Shown one piece after another: positions 8,301-12,368 of a stretch of 12,368 nt of DNA. This stretch comes from UBA3775 sp964625275. GTDB lineage: Bacteria; Bacillota; Clostridia; Lachnospirales; Lachnospiraceae. The stretch spans positions 1-12,368 of the forward strand of contig CAZVBH010000068.1 in assembly GCA_964625275.1 (NCBI GenBank). Reading direction: 5' to 3'. Positions within the stretch are counted from its first letter, which is position 1, and the number at the start of each line of letters is the position of its first letter. The position numbers were made by a program, and so were the translations under genes. A model generated the notes under the pieces. The model was not told where the DNA came from, did not search any database, and saw nothing but the letters and a program-made list of their open reading frames with translations.

Positions 8301-9242
8301 AGCGACCAGATAGGCTGCGAGCTTGGCTCACTTGGACTTCCGGAGCTGGGAACTAATTTCGTTATGAACATGCTCAAGGAAACCAAGCCTCAGACCTTCT
8401 CAGACATGATAAGAATTTCCGGTCTGTCTCATGGTACTGATGTTTGGACCAATAATGCACAGGAGCTTGTTAAAGAGGGTAAATGTACACTTTCAACGGC
8501 AATCTGTACAAGAGATGATATTATGACCTTTCTTATCCTGAAGGGTGTAGAGGCAGGCAAAGCCTTCAAAATCATGGAGAGTGTTCGAAAAGGTAGAGGC
8601 CTTACCGAAGAAATGGAAGCAACCATGGTTGAGAATAACATACCTGACTGGTATATTTGGTCTTGCAAAAAGATTAAGTATATGTTCCCTAAGGCTCACG
8701 CCTGTGCTTATGTAATGATGGCCTTTAGAATTGCCTATTGTAAGGTTTATTATCCACTCGCCTATTATTGCGCATATTTTAGTATTCGTGCAGACAATTT
8801 TGATTATGAAATTATGGCGCAGGGACTTCCACATCTTCAGGAGGAAATTAACAAAATTAATATTAAGGTTAAAAATAATACTGCTACTCCAAAGGAGAAG
8901 AGTATGCTTGATGATATGGCACTTGTCCGAGAAATGTATGCCAGAGGCTTTGAATTCATGCCAATTGATATTTATAGGGCAAAGGCAAACAGATTCCAGA
9001 TAATTGATGGAAAGCTCATGCCTGCACTGGATACCTTAGACGGCATGGGTGGAAAAGCTGCTGAACAGGTTGTAGCAGAGGTTGCTAAGGGTACTGTTTT
9101 TGTTTCACGAAACGACTTTAGAAACCGCTGTAAGGTGCCACAAACTGTAATAGATACTATGACGAAGCTCGGACTTCTTGAAAATCTGCCGGAGGATGAG
9201 CAGCTGTCACTTTTCGATATTTTTGCAGGCATGGAGGCATAA
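5310..9242 (+). CDS. polC: DNA polymerase III alpha subunit PolC, apparently lacking the exonuclease domain
   Basis: PolC is the main replicative DNA polymerase of low-GC Gram-positives. Visible in order: N-terminal domain (1-180), a low-complexity linker rich in K, S, T and A (186-233), OB fold (about 237-345), PHP domain (357-about 600), polymerase palm, thumb and fingers, and a C-terminal clamp-binding motif QLSLF (1298-1302). Zinc cysteines are C768, C771, C799, C802; catalytic aspartates are D828 and D830 (PDIDLNF) and D953 (KLDILGHDD). PHP residues H361, H363, D394, H395, E433, H467, C517, D595 and H597 are kept. The family is usually near 1430-1450 residues because a DnaQ-like exonuclease of roughly 170-180 residues is inserted within PHP; here LVDD (436-439) passes in about 25 residues to YYHIILL (465-471), and no DxExTG exonuclease motif occurs anywhere. 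The frame is open with no sign of decay. GAGGAG at 5299-5304 supports the ATG. PolC identity is certain; the domain loss is read by comparison with remembered family structure. Confidence 0.95.
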   Translation: MKLLEAFELKGLKNDVVKIADNLNVVKMVLSNTNNDINIICNSPKEIHPFYFSILETALNNKYFVNENKNAVIKTHFDVDVSELTVKELWEKYESYFVYELERYHRYTARVVEDAEVCFLDDTITFDVVDDFLSKKSSTAITELIEKRAKEWFGRTIKVEFKYHDPEPLNENMPDYEIYNPNNYKSTSKPQTPVDLKPAAAAKKEGVEEHKKTGAGSTKSSTGDYKYRKKPPADPDIFYGRAFDGDFFSINELADGLSDVVIKGMITFMDKKELKNERLLVMFNITDFTDTIACKFFSDNEEFANISKDLGVGKFVMLKGSCKVDNFDHTLTVMPIFGIKRIKDFREKRVDNSEVKRVELHAHTQMSDMDAVTNTTEYVKRAFEWGHPAVAITDHGVVQSFPEASHALNPKKYADDPEKSALLKEFKIIYGCEGYLVDDSDLVDEEGNPKMPEEEYKNLVGSKNYYHIILLCQNDLGRSNLYKLISDSHLKYFKKRPRIPKSVLKKNREGILIGSACEAGELFRAIVFNKTEEEIEEIAALYDYYEIQPTGNNAFMIRDDKRYPEITKNEQLEELNRKVVELADKHGKLCVATCDVHFLNPEDEIYRRIIMASKGFSDADMQPPLYFRTTEEMLNEFTYLPPEKAYEIVVTNTRKIADMIEKIAPVRPDKCPPVIENSDQDLRDMCYKKAQTMYGPDIPEQVKSRLDKELNSIISNGYSVMYIIAQKLVKKSNDDGYLVGSRGSVGSSFVATMSGITEVNPLAPHYYCDNCFYHDFDSETVQNAINNQLSGFDLPDAVCPKCGKRLHRDGQNIPFETFLGFYGDKEPDIDLNFSGEYQSKAHAYTEVIFGTGHTFKAGTIGTLADKTAFGSIKKYYEERGIEKRNAEIDRIVQGCVGVRRTTGQHPGGIVVLPHGEEIYTFTPVQHPANDMTSDIITTHFDYHSIDHNLLKLDILGHDDPTMIRFLEDLTGEDAKTWPMDDKKVLSLFQSCEALGVTSDQIGCELGSLGLPELGTNFVMNMLKETKPQTFSDMIRISGLSHGTDVWTNNAQELVKEGKCTLSTAICTRDDIMTFLILKGVEAGKAFKIMESVRKGRGLTEEMEATMVENNIPDWYIWSCKKIKYMFPKAHACAYVMMAFRIAYCKVYYPLAYYCAYFSIRADNFDYEIMAQGLPHLQEEINKINIKVKNNTATPKEKSMLDDMALVREMYARGFEFMPIDIYRAKANRFQIIDGKLMPALDTLDGMGGKAAEQVVAEVAKGTVFVSRNDFRNRCKVPQTVIDTMTKLGLLENLPEDEQLSLFDIFAGMEA

Positions 9243-9311
9243 AAGAATAATGTCTATTTGAATGTAATTAGTTTTACAATAATGCAAAATATCATCTTTT
9301 GAAAAAAGTGC

Positions 9312-9340
9312 TTGCATTTTAATCTGAATTATAGTATAGT
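9312..9340 (+). promoter_or_regulatory. Sigma-70-type promoter for tRNA-Glu
   Basis: A -35-like TTGCAT (9312-9317) and a -10 TATAGT (9335-9340) are separated by 17 bases, giving an expected start near 9347, about 12 bases before the mature tRNA. The -10 is strong and sits in a short duplicated TATAG run. The interval from the polC stop to the tRNA is AT-rich and has no clear polC terminator. Confidence 0.75.
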
Positions 9341-9358
9341 ATGTCTTGTTTGAGGCAT

Positions 9359-9430
9359 GGCTTGTTGGTCAAGAGGCTAAGACGTCGCCCTCTCACGGCG
9401 AAAACAGGGGTTCGATTCCCCTACAAGCTG
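9359..9430 (+). tRNA. tRNA-Glu, anticodon CUC
   Basis: A full cloverleaf of 72 bases can be folded. Acceptor arms are GGCTTGT (9359-9365) and ACAAGCT (9423-9429), six pairs plus a terminal G-U; D arm GTC/GAC (9368-9370/9381-9383) with GG in the loop; anticodon stem TCGCC/GGCGA (9385-9389/9397-9401) with loop CTCTCAC, so the anticodon is CTC at 9392-9394; T arm AGGGG/CCCCT (9406-9410/9418-9422) with loop TTCGATT. The discriminator base is G9430, and CCA is not encoded (CTT follows). It reads GAG glutamate codons. The G1-U72 closing pair in place of G-C is slightly unusual. It has its own promoter and terminator and so forms an independent unit between polC and alaS. Confidence 0.95.
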
Positions 9431-9434
9431 CTTG

Positions 9435-9474
9435 AAAAGAAGTTATAGAGGCTCTCTATAACTTCTTTTTTTTT
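9435..9474 (+). terminator. Intrinsic terminator of the tRNA-Glu unit
   Basis: Bases 9435-9450 pair perfectly with 9454-9469 (16 pairs including the outer A-T pairs) around a 3-base GCT loop, followed by an uninterrupted T run to 9474. It starts 5 bases after the tRNA. Confidence 0.95.
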
Positions 9475-9558
9475 GCTAATTTAGAAAAGTGCTTACATTA
9501 AGCAGAGGTAGGAACTAACTGTTCCGTTAGATTTCGAATTTATTTAGGAGGAACCCGT
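9475..9558 (+). promoter_or_regulatory. alaS leader with repeated -35-like box and two competing small hairpins
   Basis: AAAAGTGCTTACATT (9485-9499) repeats 14 of 15 bases of the -35 region of the tRNA promoter (9304-9318), but the expected -10 position (9516-9521, TAACTG) is poor, so promoter activity is uncertain. Downstream, GGAAC/GTTCC (9511-9515/9521-9525) and CTAAC/GTTAG (9515-9519/9526-9530) share bases and cannot form together. The alaS ribosome binding site AGGAGG is at 9546-9551, seven bases before the ATG. The leader is too short for a T-box and lacks its conserved sequence. Confidence 0.4.
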
Positions 9559-12234
9559 ATGAAATATTATGGAGAAAATGAGCTTCGTAGAATGTATCTT
9601 GAATTCTTCGAGAGCAAAGGTCATTTGAAGATGGACAGCTTTTCACTTGTACCACAAAATGATAACAGCTTATTACTTATAAATGCAGGTATGGCTCCTT
9701 TAAAGCCATATTTCACAGGACTTGAAATTCCACCAAGAAGAAGAGTGACAACCTGCCAGAAGTGTGTACGTACCGGCGACATCGAGAACGTTGGTAAGAC
9801 AGCCAGACATTTAACATTTTTTGAAATGTTAGGAAATTTCTCCTTCGGTGATTATTTCAAGCATGAAGCAATTGCCTGGAGCTGGGAATTTCTTACTGAT
9901 GTACTTGGAATGGATCCTGACAGATTGTATCCATCAGTTTATGGTGAGGATGATGAGGCCTTTGATATTTGGAACAAGGAAATCGGTGTTCCTGCTGAAA
10001 AGATAACCAGATTCTATCGCGACCCTGAAACAGGTGAATGTGATAACTTCTGGGAGCATGGTGCAGGTCCTTGTGGTCCATGCTCTGAAATTTATTATGA
10101 CAGAGGCTTAAAATATGGCTGTGGCAAGCCTGACTGTAAGGTTGGATGTGATTGCGACAGATTCATGGAGGTTTGGAATAACGTATTTACCCAGTTTGAT
10201 GGCGATGGTAAGGGCGGTTATACTGAGCTCGAAAATAAAAATATAGATACAGGTATGGGTCTTGAAAGACTTGCAGTTGTTGTTCAGGATGTTGATTCAG
10301 TATTTGATATTGACACCATGAAGGCTATTCGTGATAAGATTTGTGAGCTTTCAGGTAAGACTTATCAGACAAATGAGAAGGATGATGTTTCAATTCGTCT
10401 TATTACTGACCATATCAGAAGCTCAACCTTCCTTATTTCAGACGGTGTTATGCCTTCTAATGAAGGAAGAGGCTATGTACTCAGAAGAATCATCAGAAGA
10501 GCTGCAAGACATGGAAGAATGCTTGGAATTAACGGACTTTTCATGGCTGAGCTCGCTAAGACTGTAATCAATGAGTCTAAGGATGGCTATAAAGAGCTTG
10601 ATACAAAGAAGGATTTTATCCTTACAGTTCTTACAAATGAGGAACAGGCATTTAATAAGACAATTGATCAGGGACTTTCAATTCTTGCTTCTATGGAAGA
10701 GGATATGAATAAGGCAGGCATTAAGGTTCTTAGCGGAGATGATGCCTTTAAGCTCTATGATACCTATGGCTTCCCTATTGATCTTACAACAGAAATTCTT
10801 GAAGAAAAAGGATTTGAGGTTGATACAGACGGTTTCCAGAAGGCTATGCAGGTTCAGAAGGAGACTGCAAGAAAAGCAAGAAAGGTTACCACATACATGG
10901 GTGCAGATGCATCTGTATTTGATACCTATACAACTAAGACCGTATTTACAGGCTATGATACCTTAACCGATTCAGCTGCAATCAGCATTATGTCTGAGGA
11001 TGAAGAAGTTGATGGTAAGGTTGTTTCAAAGCTGGTTGAATATCTTGGTGAAGGTCAGAATGGTACAATTATTGCTGATAAGACTCCTTTTTATGCAACA
11101 ATGGGTGGTCAGGAATCAGATAAGGGTATTATCAAGACTGCTGAAGGTGAATTTGAAGTAACTAAGGTTGAAAAGCTTGTCGGTGAAAAATATGCTCATC
11201 ATGGCATTGTAAAGACAGGTATTATAAATAAAGGTGAGGTTGCTTCCTTTGAGGTTGATAAAAATCTCAGAAATGCTACTTCAAAGAATCATAGTGCTAC
11301 ACATCTTCTTCAGAAGGCACTTCGTGAGGTGCTTGGTTCTCATGTTGAGCAGCAGGGCTCATATCAGGATGGTGAGAGAACAAGATTTGACTTTTCACAC
11401 TTTAAGGCTATGACACCTGAGGAAATTTCTAAGGTTGAGAAGCTTGTTAATGAGGCTATTGCAAAAGACTATCCTGTAGTTACTAATGTAATGAGCATTG
11501 ACGAAGCCAGAAAGACCGGAGCTATGGCTCTGTTCGGTGAAAAGTATGGCGAAAACGTAAGAGTCGTAACTATGGGTGATTCCAAGGAATTCTGTGGTGG
11601 TACTCATGTTAAGAATACAGGCGTTATCGGAGCCTTTAAGATTCTTTCAGAGGCAGGTGTTGCTGCCGGTGTAAGAAGAATTGAAGCTATTACAGGTGAT
11701 AATGTATTTGCTTACTATGAAAATATTGAAAATACACTTATTGAAGCTGCAAAGGCTGCAAAGTGCGATATTAAAGGAATTGTAAAGAAGATTACTTCCT
11801 TACATGATGAAATTAAGAGTCTTCAGTCTGAAAATGAGAAGCTTAAGTCTAAGCTTGCTTCTGCTTCAGCAGGTGACGTGCTTTCATCTGCAGTAGATGT
11901 GAATGGAATTAAGGTTCTTACAGCTAAGATTGCTGATTCAGATATGAATGCACTTAGAACTCTTGGAGATCAGATGAAGGATAAGCTTGGCGATTGTGCA
12001 ATTCTTCTTGCTTCAGTTCAGGGAGACAAGGTTTCACTTGTTGCTATGGCTACAGATGCAGCAGTTAAGGCTGGTGCACATTCAGGAAATCTTATCAAAG
12101 AGGTTGCTGCTGTTGTTGGTGGTGGCGGGCGTGGAGGTCCAAACATGGCTCAGGCCGGTGGTAAAAACTCTGCTGGTATTGATGCAGCAGATGCACAGGA
12201 TTTAGAGGTCTATAAAAAGCAGCTTGGATCATAA
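9559..12234 (+). CDS. alaS: Alanyl-tRNA synthetase
   Basis: AlaRS charges tRNA-Ala with alanine and hydrolyses mischarged Ser- and Gly-tRNA-Ala in the cytosol. The 891 residues carry every expected domain: class II catalytic core with NAGMAPLKPYFTG (42-54), RTGDIENVGKTARHLTFFEM (71-90), EVWNNVFTQF (204-213) and the motif 3 region NIDTGMGLERL (228-238); tRNA recognition domain including SNEGRGYVLRRIIRR (300-314); editing domain with zinc residues H578 and H582 (HSATH) and C679 and H683 (CGGTH); a coiled-coil-like stretch at about 742-770; and the C-Ala domain with GGGGRGG at 854-860. A cysteine-rich insert (C161, C172, C175, C188, C193, C197, C199) lies in the catalytic region, a feature of a subset of bacterial enzymes. 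AGGAGG at 9546-9551 sets the start. Identity is certain. Confidence 0.98.
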   Translation: MKYYGENELRRMYLEFFESKGHLKMDSFSLVPQNDNSLLLINAGMAPLKPYFTGLEIPPRRRVTTCQKCVRTGDIENVGKTARHLTFFEMLGNFSFGDYFKHEAIAWSWEFLTDVLGMDPDRLYPSVYGEDDEAFDIWNKEIGVPAEKITRFYRDPETGECDNFWEHGAGPCGPCSEIYYDRGLKYGCGKPDCKVGCDCDRFMEVWNNVFTQFDGDGKGGYTELENKNIDTGMGLERLAVVVQDVDSVFDIDTMKAIRDKICELSGKTYQTNEKDDVSIRLITDHIRSSTFLISDGVMPSNEGRGYVLRRIIRRAARHGRMLGINGLFMAELAKTVINESKDGYKELDTKKDFILTVLTNEEQAFNKTIDQGLSILASMEEDMNKAGIKVLSGDDAFKLYDTYGFPIDLTTEILEEKGFEVDTDGFQKAMQVQKETARKARKVTTYMGADASVFDTYTTKTVFTGYDTLTDSAAISIMSEDEEVDGKVVSKLVEYLGEGQNGTIIADKTPFYATMGGQESDKGIIKTAEGEFEVTKVEKLVGEKYAHHGIVKTGIINKGEVASFEVDKNLRNATSKNHSATHLLQKALREVLGSHVEQQGSYQDGERTRFDFSHFKAMTPEEISKVEKLVNEAIAKDYPVVTNVMSIDEARKTGAMALFGEKYGENVRVVTMGDSKEFCGGTHVKNTGVIGAFKILSEAGVAAGVRRIEAITGDNVFAYYENIENTLIEAAKAAKCDIKGIVKKITSLHDEIKSLQSENEKLKSKLASASAGDVLSSAVDVNGIKVLTAKIADSDMNALRTLGDQMKDKLGDCAILLASVQGDKVSLVAMATDAAVKAGAHSGNLIKEVAAVVGGGGRGGPNMAQAGGKNSAGIDAADAQDLEVYKKQLGS

Positions 12235-12240
12235 AATTTA

Positions 12241-12294
12241 TCAAAGCGGATATTCGCAATCCGCTTCGCTACTTGCTCATAACCTTAAATCCAC
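12241..12294 (-). repeat. Right copy of dispersed inverted repeat, after alaS
   Basis: Read on the minus strand this is 52/54 identical to bases 1-54. Its inner end, six bases past the alaS stop, forms a perfect hairpin: AAGCGGAT (12244-12251) pairs with ATCCGCTT (12259-12266) around loop ATTCGCA. No T run follows, so by itself it is a poor terminator, though it could protect the 3' end of the alaS message. The outer end continues into a CCAC-TTC-GTGG palindrome at 12291-12301. Confidence 0.88.
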
Positions 12295-12333
12295 TTCGTG
12301 GCCCATCAGTAGAAGTCCAGCCTCCTACTGATG
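12291..12333. repeat. Palindromes downstream of alaS
   Basis: Two further hairpins follow the inverted repeat: CCAC/GTGG around TTC (12291-12301), and CATCAGTAG (12304-12312) with CTACTGATG (12325-12333), a perfect 9-bp stem with a 12-base loop. They contain no open frame of note. Whether they belong to one composite repeat with 12241-12294 cannot be told from a single full copy. Confidence 0.65.
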
Positions 12334-12335
12334 CT

Positions 12336-12368
12336 GAAAAGTCCCTATCCCCGCTTAAGAAGCGGGGA
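12336..12368 (+). terminator. Probable terminator, cut by the window end
   Basis: GAAAAGTCCCTA (12336-12347) is identical to the first 12 bases of the ispG terminator (5243-5254). It is followed by a perfect 9-bp hairpin, TCCCCGCTT (12348-12356) with AAGCGGGGA (12360-12368) around AAG. If the sequence continues with GGGACTTTT and a T tract, the whole would be a terminator with a nested hairpin for alaS. The closing arm lies outside the window, so this is inference. Confidence 0.5.

Noticed and set aside
8493..8834. Antisense open frame inside polC, 113 codons, minus strand
   Set aside because: It lies entirely opposite the conserved polymerase core of PolC, has no family features or ribosome binding site that I can see, and is explained by codon bias of the sense gene.
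5310..9242. polC as a frameshifted or decaying gene that lost the exonuclease by damage
   Set aside because: The frame is continuous from a well-placed start to the normal C-terminal clamp motif, every catalytic residue is kept, and the shortened region is a clean in-frame junction.
9281..9318. AATGCAA (9281-9287) with TTGCATT (9312-9318) as a polC terminator
   Set aside because: Only 7 AT-rich pairs with a 24-base loop, and the 3' arm coincides with the tRNA promoter -35; chance pairing is more likely.
9475..9558. T-box riboswitch controlling alaS
   Set aside because: The leader from the tRNA terminator to the ATG is only 84 bases and lacks the conserved T-box sequence and an anti-terminator/terminator pair.
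1..12368. CRISPR array, insertion sequence, phage or defence island
   Set aside because: No spaced direct repeats, transposase, integrase or defence-related protein is present; all long frames on the + strand are core genes.

Overview
The window looks like a chromosomal housekeeping segment from an AT-rich, low-GC Gram-positive bacterium, most likely a member of the Clostridia and plausibly Lachnospiraceae. The reasons are a Gram-positive-type replicative polymerase (PolC), strong AGGAGG-type ribosome binding sites, the gene order uppS-cdsA-dxr-rseP-ispG-polC (a Bacillota signature), use of the MEP isoprenoid pathway, and an alanyl-tRNA synthetase with a cysteine-rich insert. The genus assignment is inference; there is no rRNA here. 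All genes are on the + strand.

Layout. Bases 1-54 carry one copy of a repeat whose inverted partner lies at 12241-12294. From 70 to 5235 runs a tightly packed operon: uppS (undecaprenyl diphosphate synthase), cdsA (CDP-diacylglycerol synthase), dxr (first committed MEP step), rseP (intramembrane site-2 protease, TTG start overlapping dxr) and ispG (late MEP step). Dxr and IspG supply isoprenoid precursors, UppS turns them into the lipid carrier for cell-wall synthesis, CdsA supplies phospholipid precursor, and RseP cleaves membrane proteins in the same envelope. A clear intrinsic terminator (5243-5276) closes this block. polC (5310-9242) follows, then a promoter, tRNA-Glu(CUC) and its terminator (9312-9474), then alaS (9559-12234). 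The last 134 bases are a run of hairpins that includes the inverted repeat copy.

The most notable observation is that polC encodes a 1310-residue protein that appears to lack the DnaQ-like 3'-5' proofreading exonuclease domain normally inserted in the PHP domain of PolC. The two halves of the PHP domain are joined by about 30 residues, all other expected parts (OB fold, PHP metal residues, zinc cysteines, catalytic aspartates, clamp-binding motif) are present, and the frame is open throughout. If not an assembly artefact, this organism's main replicase would have no built-in proofreading.

The second notable point is the pair of 54-bp inverted repeats (52/54 identical) bracketing the whole 12.2-kb gene block, each with a hairpin on its inner end, together with a cluster of further palindromes downstream of alaS. 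No mobile element, CRISPR array, phage gene or defence system is visible.
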